A DNA stretch of 64,000 nucleotides from Lentilactobacillus diolivorans DSM 14421. Its GTDB lineage: Bacteria; Bacillota; Bacilli; Lactobacillales; Lactobacillaceae. A program made the translations under genes and the position numbers. The notes under the pieces are model-generated. The model did not search any database, had not been told where the DNA came from, and was given only the letters and a program-made list of their open reading frames with translations. The stretch is taken from positions 1 through 64,000 of the forward strand of contig NZ_AZEY01000107.1 in NCBI RefSeq assembly GCF_001434255.1, in the 5' to 3' direction. Below are positions 19,359 through 28,376 of this stretch, piece by piece (position 1 is the first letter of the stretch; every line of letters begins with the position of its first letter).

Positions 19359-19769
19359 TTATGCTTCCCAATTTTTGGCGTCAGTAAGCCCCAAATCTTC
19401 TTTAATCTTTGTGGTGGAAATGCCTTCAGTTCTTGGTAAATAAACGACTTCACAATAATCCTTCAAAAAGTCAAATTTACCTTTCCAATCATCACCCATG
19501 ACAAACACATCAATATTGCGTTCTTGGACATCATGAATTTTTTGATCCCAATTAGTTTCAGGAATAACTTCATCCACATATTTAATTGCTTCAAGAATAT
19601 ATTTACGATCTTCGTATGATGTATATGCCTTTTTGCCCTTTTCGGCGTTAAATTCATCTGATGATAAGCAAACCGTCAAATGATCACCAAGCGCTTTAGC
19701 ACGTTTCAACAAACGAACGTGACCCTTGTGGAGCAGGTCAAACGTCCCATACGTAATTACTTTTTTCAT
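19359..19769 (-). CDS. tagD: Glycerol-3-phosphate cytidylyltransferase
   Basis: 136 residues, the family length. It makes CDP-glycerol from CTP and glycerol-3-phosphate, the donor used by the tagF-like enzyme encoded downstream. The nucleotidyltransferase motif HKGH is at residues 14-17, with YGTFDLLH before it, and the C-terminal RTEGISTTKI motif is present. AGGAGAG precedes the ATG. A good promoter is at 19828-19855. Confidence 0.96.
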   Translation of the reverse strand: MKKVITYGTFDLLHKGHVRLLKRAKALGDHLTVCLSSDEFNAEKGKKAYTSYEDRKYILEAIKYVDEVIPETNWDQKIHDVQERNIDVFVMGDDWKGKFDFLKDYCEVVYLPRTEGISTTKIKEDLGLTDAKNWEA

Positions 19770-19827
19770 AAACTCTCCTACTTACTCATTCACTATTATC
19801 TTAAAATTAGAAATAAACACAACTTAA

Positions 19828-19855
19828 ATAGTAGCATAAACAACGGTCACGTCAA
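19828..19855 (-). promoter_or_regulatory. tagD promoter
   Basis: Minus strand: TTGACG, 16-nt spacer ending in TATGC, then TACTAT, so both a -35 and an extended -10 are present. Leader of about 60 nt. Confidence 0.65.
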
Positions 19856-19929
19856 TATTTTTTAAAGAGAATTAAGGAAACAACGACCCAGTCTCTCTAA
19901 TTATCAACACTTTTTTCATTAAATTGCCT

Positions 19930-21039
19930 TCAATCCAATTGATAGATATTCCACATATGGACGACGACAACTTTAACAACCGCATATAACGGGACTGCTA
20001 AGATCATTCCCATTAATCCGGCAATATTACCGGCTGCCAATAAAATGATAATAATCGTAAGCGGATGAATTTGTAACGACTTCCCAATCACATTTGGATA
20101 AACCAAGTTGCCATCAATCTGTTGAACAACAATCACAACAACAATATTATAAACAACGCTTAGCCAGCCACCGTGTGAAAACGACACAATTAATGCCGGG
20201 GCAATTCCAATGTAAGGGCCAATATATGGAATAATATTGCAAATCCCGGCAATAACGCCCAGCAGTAACGCATATGGTATCCCAATTATCAGATATCCAA
20301 TTGCCGTGAAGGTACCCACAAACAAGCATTCGATCATCTGTCCAGAAATATACTTAGAAATTGTCCGACTCATTTCAGAAAGCAATTCCATTGTCTGCTC
20401 GCGATGCTTTTCCGGCAACAGCCGTTTAATGTTTGGTGCCAGCTTATAGCCATCTTTTAACATATAAAACAACACAACCGGCACCGTAACAGCAATAATA
20501 ACGGCATTTGCAGCTACGGAGATAATTCCACCAAGTCCATTAGTAACACCATTAAACAACGCGTTGGCATAGCCACTGATATTCTTTGAAAATTTTTCAC
20601 TCAACGACGTAAAATCAATTTGCTTAAGATATTGCTGAGAATTCATTTCCTTAAACAATTTCTCCATTAGCTTTTGACCGTCATTAACGGCACCGGGAAC
20701 CTGGTTAGCCAAGGTAACAATCTGGTTCGTCAACTTGGGAACAAAAACCGTTGCCAGCAAAATGATAATCCCGACAAACAGCAAGAAAACAAGCGTCACT
20801 GCCCATCCCCTCGAAACATGCTTTTTCCCCAACTTAAGTTTTGTTAATAATCCGACAATTGGATTCAGCATATAGAACAAAATTCCGGCCAACAAGATTG
20901 GAATAAAGATCGTTGAAAAAAAGATTGCAATGGGAGAAAAGAAAAAACCAATCTTGGTACAACCCCAAATAATTGCAACAACGATCAGAATTTCTAAGGA
21001 CCAAAACATCAATGATGAATTTTTTAATCTTTCAAACAT
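19930..21039 (-). CDS. AI-2E family transporter (PerM/YtvI type)
   Basis: 369-residue membrane protein with about seven hydrophobic helices. An N-terminal helical pair is followed by a long amphipathic segment (~120-165), and then by the family block GIPYALLLGVIAGICNIIPYIGPYIG and the C-terminal IIILLAAGNIAGLMGMILAVPLYAV. The family includes TqsA, linked to AI-2 export, but most members have no proven substrate and some act as sodium/proton antiporters. AAGGGA precedes the ATG. Monocistronic. Confidence 0.85.
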   Translation of the reverse strand: MFERLKNSSLMFWSLEILIVVAIIWGCTKIGFFFSPIAIFFSTIFIPILLAGILFYMLNPIVGLLTKLKLGKKHVSRGWAVTLVFLLFVGIIILLATVFVPKLTNQIVTLANQVPGAVNDGQKLMEKLFKEMNSQQYLKQIDFTSLSEKFSKNISGYANALFNGVTNGLGGIISVAANAVIIAVTVPVVLFYMLKDGYKLAPNIKRLLPEKHREQTMELLSEMSRTISKYISGQMIECLFVGTFTAIGYLIIGIPYALLLGVIAGICNIIPYIGPYIGIAPALIVSFSHGGWLSVVYNIVVVIVVQQIDGNLVYPNVIGKSLQIHPLTIIIILLAAGNIAGLMGMILAVPLYAVVKVVVVHMWNIYQLD

Positions 21040-21374
21040 ATGGTTAGTTCCCTTCTGATTTAATCTGTTAGCGTTATTGTAACATAGAGTATGTTATCAG
21101 CAATCTACTCATGACACGTAGAACAACATTTACATCTCAACCTTAGCCATGTTGAAATCGCCCCAAAGCCGTCACGCGCTATCCTTACTAAGCAAGGTTG
21201 CCAAAGACTTTAATCTCTTCTTGGTGACATATCAGGTCACCGTTTCTAAGCAATTAACGTGTCAATCAAACACCAAATAATATTATCTAAAAAAAGCGAG
21301 ACCAAAGGCAGTTAATCTCCAGAATGCAGATGCCCGCTCTCTGTTGCTGCTCACTAATAATCGTGATGACATAA
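21040..21374. other. Intergenic region with a decayed palindromic element (copy J)
   Basis: No gene seen. At 21295-21342 the minus strand reads ATTCTGGAGATTAACTGCC followed by TTTGGTCTCGCT, which is the right-arm signature of the 110-bp elements without its partner arm, so it is a remnant. It is followed by the conserved box (CACTAATAATCGTGATGACA, 21352-21371) and the terminator at 21375-21410. A short inverted repeat GGTGAC-7 nt-GTCACC lies near 21224-21242. Confidence 0.5.
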
Positions 21375-21410
21375 AACGGGACTGGACAAAATTAATTTTG
21401 TCTCAGCCCC
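21375..21410 (-). terminator. Terminator after the DUF402 gene, GGGACAAAA type
   Basis: Minus strand: GGGGCTGAGACAAAATTAAT pairing with the following TTTTGTCCAGTCCC, then TTTTA. It lies 17 nt after the stop of the gene at 21427. Confidence 0.75.
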
Positions 21411-21426
21411 ATTCCTACGGTGATCT

Positions 21427-21978
21427 TCATTTTTTTTGACGAGATAATTCCAAGTAGCGTTCATACCAGATCGCAACAAACTCTTTTGAAAAGGGTCCCT
21501 TCTCGTTATTAATCCAGTCAACAATTATTCTAACGTTTTTCTTCAAAATGTGATCGATTTCTGGACCATAATGCCAGCGTTTACTAAATTCCAGATATTC
21601 ATCAACATCAAGCAATTTTCGCCGACCGTCAGGAAATACCTTGACGTCCAAATCATAGTCGATGTATTTCAGTGCTTCTTTATCCAAAACATATGGAGAT
21701 GCTAAATTACAATAATAAGCAATACCGTCATCGCGGATCATTGCAACCACGTTAAACCAATAATGTTTGTGAAAATAAACTAAGGCGGGTTCTCTTGTAA
21801 CCCAGTGGCGACCATCATCTTCGGTAACCAATGTATGGTTATTACATCCAATCAATGAATTTTCGCCAGTCTTCAGTACCATTGTATCTCGCCAAATACG
21901 GTGTAAGCTGCCATCATGCTTATAGCTTTGAATCGCAATGAAGTCCCCTTCTTTTGGTAATCTTTCCAGTCGTGGCAT
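21427..21978 (-). CDS. DUF402 / YgaC-type nucleoside tri- and diphosphatase
   Basis: 183 residues, standard for the UPF0374 subgroup of DUF402. Typical segments are [51 protein letters not shown] and the acidic [25 protein letters not shown] with metal-binding Asp residues. Characterised homologues in staphylococci hydrolyse nucleoside tri- and diphosphates. The ribosome binding site is weak. It is followed by a terminator and probably forms its own unit. Confidence 0.85.
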   Translation of the reverse strand: MPRLERLPKEGDFIAIQSYKHDGSLHRIWRDTMVLKTGENSLIGCNNHTLVTEDDGRHWVTREPALVYFHKHYWFNVVAMIRDDGIAYYCNLASPYVLDKEALKYIDYDLDVKVFPDGRRKLLDVDEYLEFSKRWHYGPEIDHILKKNVRIIVDWINNEKGPFSKEFVAIWYERYLELSRQKK

Positions 21979-22072
21979 TTGTAGCTACCCACTTTCTGAT
22001 TAAGCTATTCGCATCGATTGTTGCCAACCCACTGCTCATTATATCAGACGGGGGCCTATTTGCCGAATGATT

Positions 22073-22873
22073 TTAGCTTTCGGACAATTGTGCCAAGACA
22101 GCCTCAATATCATCAATCAAGAACCCCTTTCGATAAAGTGCCTGTTTGGTTTTTTGCTTCTGTTCATAACTATCATATTTGGCATACTTTCGCCAATATT
22201 TTTCGGCCAATTGATTGATGATCTCCTGATCATGGACGACCAATTCAGATGTGTCCACTTCATTCATAATTTCATCAATTAAACTAAAATTAAAGCCGCG
22301 CCGCATCAACAAATTTTTAGTCTTATTTATCGCCATTTTGGCCGAATCGTGCTTATGATGGCTTAACTGTTTTTGGGCAACTTCAGCACCAATTTCAATA
22401 GCAGTCGCTTCTGGATAATATTGAACCAGAGATGCCTCGATCAGGTCGGCTTTAACCCGTTTGTCCTTTAAATGTCGACGAATCCAATCAGGACCGTTTT
22501 TAGCCTCTCTAACAACCGTTCGAACATAACTATCAGCATACTTGCGGTCATCGATTAATCGTTGCCTTCGCAGCTGGGCAATTACTGAATCGATTGCGTT
22601 AGAATCCTCAGTTATTTCAACCAATTTTTCACGAACTTCGTGGTCCGTTCTTAAATGATGCGCCAGGAAATCCAGTGCCCGACTATGTAGTTTAGAAACA
22701 TCATCGGCTTTTTTTAGTTGATTAATGAGTAACTCGTCAACTTCCATCCCTTTAAAAAGCCGATACTTAATCAATACTTCTTCACTTACCGGAAAAGCAT
22801 ACGCACCATCAACATAAACGTTAAACCGGCCCTGTCTTTTTTGAGATTCAATCTTAGTGATCGTTTGAGTCAT
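22073..22873 (-). CDS. recX: Regulatory protein RecX
   Basis: 266 residues, typical of the longer Gram-positive RecX. Tandem three-helix repeats are visible (FLAHHLRTDHEVREKL, QRLIDDRKYADSYVRTVV, GPDWIRRHLKDKRV, and a C-terminal repeat around YRKGFLIDDIEAVL). It binds RecA filaments and limits or modulates recombination. AGGAGG precedes the ATG at the expected distance. It is divergent from the flavodoxin gene, and recA is not in the window. Confidence 0.93.
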   Translation of the reverse strand: MTQTITKIESQKRQGRFNVYVDGAYAFPVSEEVLIKYRLFKGMEVDELLINQLKKADDVSKLHSRALDFLAHHLRTDHEVREKLVEITEDSNAIDSVIAQLRRQRLIDDRKYADSYVRTVVREAKNGPDWIRRHLKDKRVKADLIEASLVQYYPEATAIEIGAEVAQKQLSHHKHDSAKMAINKTKNLLMRRGFNFSLIDEIMNEVDTSELVVHDQEIINQLAEKYWRKYAKYDSYEQKQKTKQALYRKGFLIDDIEAVLAQLSES

Positions 22874-22954
22874 AAAAACCTCCTGGATGTAAATTCACTT
22901 TAGCATGGCAATTTGATATACTAAACACAATATAAGAATCGAGGATGACGAATA

Positions 22955-23404
22955 ATGATAACTGCTCACGTAGTTTTTGCAACAATTACTGGGAACAACG
23001 AAGACGTTGCTGATATTATTACCGAACATTTTGAAGATGCTGGCGTCAAGGTAGCAGAAAGTGAAATTTCACAAACCGACCCATCCGTATTCGAAGATGT
23101 CGATATCTGCGTTGTTTGTCCATATACTTACGATGAAGGTGCTTTACCGGAAGAGGGGCTTGATTTTTACGACGACCTTCAAGAACTGGACTTAAAGGGT
23201 AAAATTTACGGAGTTGCCGGATCCGGTGACACTTTCTACGAAGAATTTTTTAACGTTGCCGTTGATAAATTTGATGCCGCCTTCAAAAAAGCTGGTGCTA
23301 CAAAAGGTGCCGAAGATGTCAAAATCAATTTGGAACCAGATGAAGACGCCATTGAAACTTTAGACAAATTTGCAGAAGAACTGATCAGTAAAGTCCAAAA
23401 ATAA
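22955..23404 (+). CDS. Flavodoxin
   Basis: 149 residues, long-chain flavodoxin size. The phosphate-binding loop is ATITGNNEDVAD near residue 10-20, and FMN-flanking loops CPYTYDEGALPEEG and GSGDTFYEEF follow. The protein is very acidic. It carries electrons at low potential in the cytoplasm; the redox partner is not encoded nearby. It is followed by a terminator at 23419 and then by the repeat array. Confidence 0.92.
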   Translation: MITAHVVFATITGNNEDVADIITEHFEDAGVKVAESEISQTDPSVFEDVDICVVCPYTYDEGALPEEGLDFYDDLQELDLKGKIYGVAGSGDTFYEEFFNVAVDKFDAAFKKAGATKGAEDVKINLEPDEDAIETLDKFAEELISKVQK

Positions 23405-23418
23405 AGCTCATTGTTAAA

Positions 23419-23453
23419 GATTCCAAGCATTGATTATTTTGCTTGGAATTTTC
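23419..23453 (+). terminator. Flavodoxin gene terminator
   Basis: ATTCCAAGC-12 nt-GCTTGGAAT followed by TTTTC, 15 nt after the stop codon. Confidence 0.8.
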
Positions 23454-23544
23454 TGTATCATATGAATCTATTATGCGTCCAAAATACGTCACCGCACAAG
23501 GTCAAGGCTGCTTACCCAAATTCACGTGTCTACCAATCTGAAAC

Positions 23545-23798
23545 GTAATCAAAAAGCAGATTCCTGCCGTGTAAGGCACTTAACCCTAATATTCAAGACC
23601 GGATTCCTTCTGCCTACTTGGCTGAAACGTGATCAAAAAAGCAGATCCCTGCCATATAAGGCACTTAACTCTAATATTCAAGACCGGATTCCTTCTGCCT
23701 ACTTGGCTGAAACGTGATCAAAAAAGCAGATTCCGGCCATATAAGGCACTTAACCCTAATATTCAAGACCGGATTCCTTCTGCCTACTTGGCTGAAAC
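23545..23798. repeat. Three tandem half-units of the palindromic element (array A)
   Basis: Units start at 23545, 23629 and 23714, with a spacing of 84-85 bp. Each carries the left arm GTGATCAAAAAAGC, the loop motif CCCTGCCATATAAGG, the inner left arm GCACTTAACCCTAATATTC, and a linker ending GGCTGAAAC. None has the matching right arm. The first unit is slightly diverged (GTAATC). The complete palindrome follows at 23799. Confidence 0.85.
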
Positions 23799-23910
23799 GT
23801 GATCAAAAAAGCAGATCCCTGCCATATAAAGCACTTAACCCTAATATTCAAGACCGGAATATTAGGGTTAAGTGCTTTATATTCTGGGATCTAACCGCTT
23901 TTTTGATCAC
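23799..23910. repeat. Palindromic intergenic element, long form (copy A)
   Basis: 112-bp imperfect palindrome. Outer arms GTGATCAAAAAAGC/GCTTTTTTGATCAC, second stem GATCCC/GGGATC, inner arms GCACTTAACCCTAATATTC/GAATATTAGGGTTAAGTGC around loop AAGACCG. The unpaired internal motifs are TGCC on the left and TCT plus TAACC on the right. It ends one base before the stop codon of the yihY-like gene and is followed on the plus strand by CTCTATTTT. Confidence 0.9.
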
Positions 23911-23911
23911 T

Positions 23912-24811
23912 CTATTTTCTTTTCCTCAATCGCTTCGCTCTTTTGATGACATTTTCAACCGCATCAGTCTGTTCTTGAACCTTGCCGAGCCTCATTTCTT
24001 GGATGGTTGCATTGATGACACCGCCCAATAACATAATGATTCCAGAAAAGTCTAACCAAAACATCAACACAATAAACGTTCCAATTGTTTTGTAAGCATC
24101 AATTCGGTTGGCAAAAAATTTCAAATATACTGAAAAGCCTTGTGCCAATAACATCAAACCAATCGTGGCAAATAATGCGCCCACCCAAACATATCGAAAT
24201 TTCACTTTCGCAGTTGGCACAAAATAAAACAACAGATTAAGCAACAACCAAACAATTAAAATGGTCGTTGGCCACTTGACCGTTCCAATCAAACTAACAA
24301 TTGAATTGGGAACATGCAATAGCGGCTGCAGCCAATTAAAAATAAATTGACTAAACGCAAATAATAGCATAATCGCCACAACCGCCACCAGTAATACCAG
24401 CATCCAAATGAACGAAATTAATCTGTTTGAGATGGCTGTTTGATCAGCTGCTACCCCATATGTTTTATTAATACTTCGTTGAAAAGCAGCAATTGCTCGA
24501 CTTGCCGACCACACCGTCACAATTAGCCCAACTGATAGCTGACTGGTACCACCACTATGCAGCGTCGAATCAATAATCGGTTCCAACATGGTATAAATGC
24601 GTTCGGGGAAAATTGGCCGTAAATAAACTTCAACATCCTGCGTATTAATTTGCACAAGGTTAAAAACACTTCCAACAACAAATAGAATTGGAAAAATGCA
24701 CATTAATGAATAAAATGCCAAAACAACCGCAGAATCAGACACGTTTCCAGAAGAATAATGACTGATTAGCAGTTTAATAAAACGCTTGGTCTTTTGGAAT
24801 AATGGTTTCAT
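23912..24811 (-). CDS. YihY/BrkB family membrane protein
   Basis: 299 residues with six hydrophobic helices. Family marks are LISHYSSGNVSDSAVVLAFYSLMCIFPILF at the N-terminus, LSVGLIVTVWSASRAIAAFQRSINKTYG, and GTFIVLMFWLDFSGIIMLLGGVINA near the end. The C-terminal tail is basic (VIKRAKRLRKRK). Some relatives were annotated as ribonuclease BN in error. The transport substrate is unknown. Its stop codon is one base from the palindromic element. Confidence 0.87.
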   Translation of the reverse strand: MKPLFQKTKRFIKLLISHYSSGNVSDSAVVLAFYSLMCIFPILFVVGSVFNLVQINTQDVEVYLRPIFPERIYTMLEPIIDSTLHSGGTSQLSVGLIVTVWSASRAIAAFQRSINKTYGVAADQTAISNRLISFIWMLVLLVAVVAIMLLFAFSQFIFNWLQPLLHVPNSIVSLIGTVKWPTTILIVWLLLNLLFYFVPTAKVKFRYVWVGALFATIGLMLLAQGFSVYLKFFANRIDAYKTIGTFIVLMFWLDFSGIIMLLGGVINATIQEMRLGKVQEQTDAVENVIKRAKRLRKRK

Positions 24812-24918
24812 AATTATCTGCTCACTTAATTTTCAAGATTTAAAAACATGGCGTTGTCTCAATTCAAACCAGCCAACCAGCCTACTCAAAATCAATGAGA
24901 TCTAAGCCAAATCTGAAG

Positions 24919-26037
24919 CTACCTATTTTTTATACGGTCCTGAATAGCTTTTAATATCCGCTCGGAAGCATGGCCGTCACCATATGGATTCTTAGCTTCT
25001 GCCATCCGTTGATAGGCTTTAGGATCGTCCAGCAAAGAAATCATTGCCTGTTTCACAATTTTAGGATCTGTCCCCACTAATCGCAAGGTACCGGCCTTAA
25101 TTCCCTCCGGCCGCTCTGTTGTATCCCGAAGAACTAAGACTGGCTTTTTCAAAGAAGGCGCTTCTTCTTGAACACCACCAGAATCTGTCATAATAAAGTA
25201 ACTTCTGGCAGCCATATTATGAAAATCCAAAACGTCAAGCGGCTCAATTAAATGAACTTGTGAAACGCGATCAAAAACCTCATGAGCCACTTTTTGAACA
25301 GCTGGGCTTAAATGAACCGGATAAACCACTTCAACATCCGGGTGTGTTTTAAGAACCTCATTAATTGCCTGAAATGTTCGACGCATCGGTTCACCATGAT
25401 TTTCTCGCCGATGCATCGTCAGTAAAATCATTTTGGAGTCAGCCCTTAGTTCATCAAAAACTGTATGCTGATAGTCAGCAGTAACTGTTTGTTTTAACGC
25501 GTCAATCGCCGTATTTCCAGTAACAAAAATATGGGTCTCCGGATGATTTTCCTTAAGTAAATTATGCTTACTTAAATTAGTTGGTGCAAAATATAAGTCC
25601 GCTAATACGTCAGTTAACTGCCGATTCATTTCTTCAGGATACGGTGATAACTTATTCCAGGTTCTAAGGCCTGCTTCAACATGGCCAATTTCAACTTGAT
25701 GATAAAAAGCGCTCACACTTGCGGCAAACGTCGTTGTGGTATCACCATGAACTAAAATGATATCCGGCCTTTCTTTTTCAATAATTGAATCCAGTGCCGT
25801 AATCACGCGAGTCGTAATATCACTCAAAGTCTGATTCTTCTTCATAATATTCAAATCATAATCTGGTTTAATATGAAAAACAGTCATGACTTGGTCCAAC
25901 ATTTCACGATGTTGAGCCGTCACAACAGTGATCGGTTGAAATTCAGATGACTTTTGTTGCATTAATAAAATAATTGGTGCCATTTTGATGGCCTCGGGAC
26001 GGGTTCCAAAAATAGTCATGACTTTGATTGGCTTCAT
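24919..26037 (-). CDS. mnaA: UDP-N-acetylglucosamine 2-epimerase (non-hydrolysing)
   Basis: 372 residues. Interconverts UDP-GlcNAc and UDP-ManNAc in the cytoplasm. UDP-ManNAc is needed for the linkage unit of wall teichoic acid, whose polymer genes are at 16.4-19.8 kb. It has the family motifs IFGTRPEAIKMAP at the N-terminus, VHGDTTTTFAASVSAFYHQVEIGHVEAGLRT near 95-125, PYPEEMNRQ, and the C-terminal TDSGGVQEEAPSLKKPVLVLRDTTERPE. AAAGGAG precedes the ATG. Single gene. Confidence 0.95.
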   Translation of the reverse strand: MKPIKVMTIFGTRPEAIKMAPIILLMQQKSSEFQPITVVTAQHREMLDQVMTVFHIKPDYDLNIMKKNQTLSDITTRVITALDSIIEKERPDIILVHGDTTTTFAASVSAFYHQVEIGHVEAGLRTWNKLSPYPEEMNRQLTDVLADLYFAPTNLSKHNLLKENHPETHIFVTGNTAIDALKQTVTADYQHTVFDELRADSKMILLTMHRRENHGEPMRRTFQAINEVLKTHPDVEVVYPVHLSPAVQKVAHEVFDRVSQVHLIEPLDVLDFHNMAARSYFIMTDSGGVQEEAPSLKKPVLVLRDTTERPEGIKAGTLRLVGTDPKIVKQAMISLLDDPKAYQRMAEAKNPYGDGHASERILKAIQDRIKNR

Positions 26038-26120
26038 TTAATTTTTTCTCCTTTACATGTCATCATTATAGCAAAAACGACATAAACCTTAACATTGATT
26101 TTATTTTTGCAAAAACAACA

Positions 26121-26131
26121 TATGGTATAAT
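26121..26131 (+). promoter_or_regulatory. Extended -10 promoter of the M29 aminopeptidase gene
   Basis: TATGGTATAAT, a perfect extended -10, 32 nt before the annotated start codon. No good -35 at normal distance. Confidence 0.6.
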
Positions 26132-26163
26132 CTGTTGATGTACATAATCTATTAGAATGGAAG

Positions 26164-27405
26164 GTGGGTAAACTGAACGGCAATTTTGATGAACTACTTC
26201 AAAAATATGCTGACTTACTGACTAAGGTTGGCTTAAATGTGCAACCTAATCAGACAATCATCCTATATGCCAATGTGAGGCAATTTCGGTTAGTCCGGTT
26301 AATCACACACTCAGCGTACATACTTGGTGCCAATGAGGTTATTGTTAAATGGCGCGACTCAATTCTACAAAAAGATTTTCTTTTACACACCACTAATGAT
26401 CGTCTATCGACCCCATACGAATTTGAAAAACTGGCAGCTAAAGAACTAATGGCCAAAAAAGCCAGTCGCTTATCCTTATTATCAGAATCCCCAGCCGAAT
26501 TCGATGGCATTGATTCTAAACGAATTCAAGCTTACCAACAAATGATGACAAAAGTAAAGGTGCCCGTCACAAAAGCCACCATGAATAATCAGATTAGCTG
26601 GGTCGTTGCCGGTGCCGCCGGTCCTGAGTGGGCTCATTTAGTGTATCCAAATTCACCTGTTCATGAAGCGACTGATCAATTATGGCACGCCATTTTTAAG
26701 ATGGCCAGAGTGATCAGTGATGATCCACTATCTGCCTGGCAGTCTCACATCACCTTTCTCAGTGATCGGGCCGACTGGCTAAATCAACAAAGGTTTGATC
26801 AGCTCCATTATTATTCCGATAAAACCGATATCACGGTGGGATTACCCCAGGGCCATATTTGGGAGGCGGCTGGTGCCACAGATTTGGCGGGAAATTTTTT
26901 CATCCCAAATATACCGACAGAAGAAGTGTTTACTGCCCCCGATAATCAGCGAATTAACGGCACGGTTTTCTCAACATTACCACTCAGCAGCAATGGTCAA
27001 CTCATTAAAAATATCAGATTAACTTTTAAAGATGGTAAGGTAATTAATGCAAACGCCTCAACTGGTCAGTCCCTCTTGAGACAACTAATCGATACCGATG
27101 CCGGCTCACGATCCTTAGGTGAAGTGGCACTGGTACCTCAGAATTCACCAATTGCAAAAGCCCAAACAATTTTCTTTAATACCTTGTTTGATGAAAATGC
27201 ATCGGATCACATGGCACTGGGCGCCGCTTACCCATTCAGCGTAAAAAACGGCACTTCTAAAAGCGATGCTGAGCTTACCCAACTCGGGTTAAATCAGTCT
27301 GATATTCATGTTGATTTTATGATGGGGTCAGACGATATGATGATTGATGGTATCACAAAAGATGGCAAACAAGTCCCGATTATGAAGAATGGTAATTGGG
27401 CATAA
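26164..27405 (+). CDS. pepS: M29 family aminopeptidase (PepS/AmpS type)
   Basis: 413 residues, normal for family M29 cobalt/zinc aminopeptidases, which trim peptides in the cytoplasm. Visible are the N-terminal NFDELLQKYADLLTKVGLNV, SWVVAGAAGPEWAHLVYP, DITVGLPQGHIWEAAGATDLAGNFFIPNIPTEEVFTAPD with metal-ligand Glu residues, ALVPQNSPIAKAQTIFFNTLFDENASDHMALG, and HVDFMMGSDDMMIDG. The start is uncertain. The GTG at 26164 is used, but GGAAGG lies only a few bases from it and a rarer codon a little downstream is possible. The N-terminal alignment is unaffected. Confidence 0.9.
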   Translation: MGKLNGNFDELLQKYADLLTKVGLNVQPNQTIILYANVRQFRLVRLITHSAYILGANEVIVKWRDSILQKDFLLHTTNDRLSTPYEFEKLAAKELMAKKASRLSLLSESPAEFDGIDSKRIQAYQQMMTKVKVPVTKATMNNQISWVVAGAAGPEWAHLVYPNSPVHEATDQLWHAIFKMARVISDDPLSAWQSHITFLSDRADWLNQQRFDQLHYYSDKTDITVGLPQGHIWEAAGATDLAGNFFIPNIPTEEVFTAPDNQRINGTVFSTLPLSSNGQLIKNIRLTFKDGKVINANASTGQSLLRQLIDTDAGSRSLGEVALVPQNSPIAKAQTIFFNTLFDENASDHMALGAAYPFSVKNGTSKSDAELTQLGLNQSDIHVDFMMGSDDMMIDGITKDGKQVPIMKNGNWA

Positions 27406-27424
27406 TTTTACTGGAGGACTTATT

Positions 27425-28372
27425 TTGAAAACGATCAGTCTAATTGTTCCTTGTTACAACGAAGAGCCAACGGTTGAACTTTTCTTTAACACAACGGAAA
27501 AGGTTTTTGATAAACTAAACCAAACGCACACTGAACAATTTAAACCGGATTATTTATTTATTAACGATGGCTCTGCGGACAAAACACTGGATATTATGAG
27601 AAAATTAAACGCACAACATCCCGATGAAGTCCACTATATCTCATTCTCACGCAACTTCGGCAAAGAATCAGCATTTGCAGCCGGCCTCAGTAATGCCCAT
27701 GGCGACTATGTCGCGGTCATGGACGTTGACTTACAAGATCCACCTGAGCTATTGCTTCAAATGGTTGACATTTTGGAAGACCCAAAACAAGACTTTGACT
27801 GTGTTGGTTGTGTCCAAACAAGCCGAAAGCAGCGGCATCTTCGGGCTTTCTTATCAGCCAGCTTCTATAAAGTTATTAATAAAATGTCCCGTGTTCAAAT
27901 GAAACAAAACGTTCGTGATTATCGGTTAATGAGCCGAAAGTACGTTGACGCTATTCTCGAACTTCCCGAATACAATCGATTTAGTAAGGGCATTTTCTCT
28001 TGGGTTGGTTTTAATACTAAATATCTCAAATATGAAGGCGTCCCCAGGGCTGCCGGAACCAGCTCATGGTCACTGTTCCAACTGTTCGAGTATTCTTTGG
28101 AAGCCATTGTTGACTTCTCCGATGTTCCATTGAAACTAGCAACATTAGTTGGTGGCGGGATTTGCTTTCTTTCGATCTTCGGCCTATTTTTCGTTGTCAT
28201 CCGGGCCTTGTTCTTTGGAGGGTCAGTCGCTGGCTGGGCCTCATTAGTTTCAATTATTTTATTTCTGAGTGGGGTTCAGTTATTCTGCCTTGGGATTGTC
28301 GGCAAATATATTGGTAAAATCTACTTAGAAACCAAGCATCGGCCAAAATTTGTCATTGCTGAAAGACGTTAA
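27425..28372 (+). CDS. GT2 family glycosyltransferase (GtrB/CsbB-like, polyprenyl-phosphate type)
   Basis: 315 residues. The N-terminal GT-A domain begins ISLIVPCYNEEPTVELFF and has FINDGSADKT, SFSRNFGKESAFAAGL and DVDLQDPPELL (DxD-type motif). Two C-terminal membrane helices lie at about 230-255 and 265-290. Enzymes of this type transfer a sugar to undecaprenyl phosphate. Paired with the GtrA-like protein downstream, it suggests sugar decoration of teichoic acid or another surface polymer. The start is TTG, with CTGGAGGAC 7 nt before it. The frame is open further upstream, overlapping pepS, without a ribosome binding site. Confidence 0.88.
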   Translation: MKTISLIVPCYNEEPTVELFFNTTEKVFDKLNQTHTEQFKPDYLFINDGSADKTLDIMRKLNAQHPDEVHYISFSRNFGKESAFAAGLSNAHGDYVAVMDVDLQDPPELLLQMVDILEDPKQDFDCVGCVQTSRKQRHLRAFLSASFYKVINKMSRVQMKQNVRDYRLMSRKYVDAILELPEYNRFSKGIFSWVGFNTKYLKYEGVPRAAGTSSWSLFQLFEYSLEAIVDFSDVPLKLATLVGGGICFLSIFGLFFVVIRALFFGGSVAGWASLVSIILFLSGVQLFCLGIVGKYIGKIYLETKHRPKFVIAERR

Positions 28373-28376
28373 GCCA

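Noticed and set aside
23545-23910. MITE or insertion-sequence remnant
   Set aside because: Not excluded, but there is no transposase, no clear target-site duplication, and arm sequences vary together between copies, which a simple MITE would not show.
23526-24031. Open frames through the repeat array near the flavodoxin gene
   Set aside because: They are in-frame by-products of an 85-bp repeat with shifting frames and repeat the same peptide (KADS...RHLTLIFKTGFLLPTWL). The palindromic DNA explains them.
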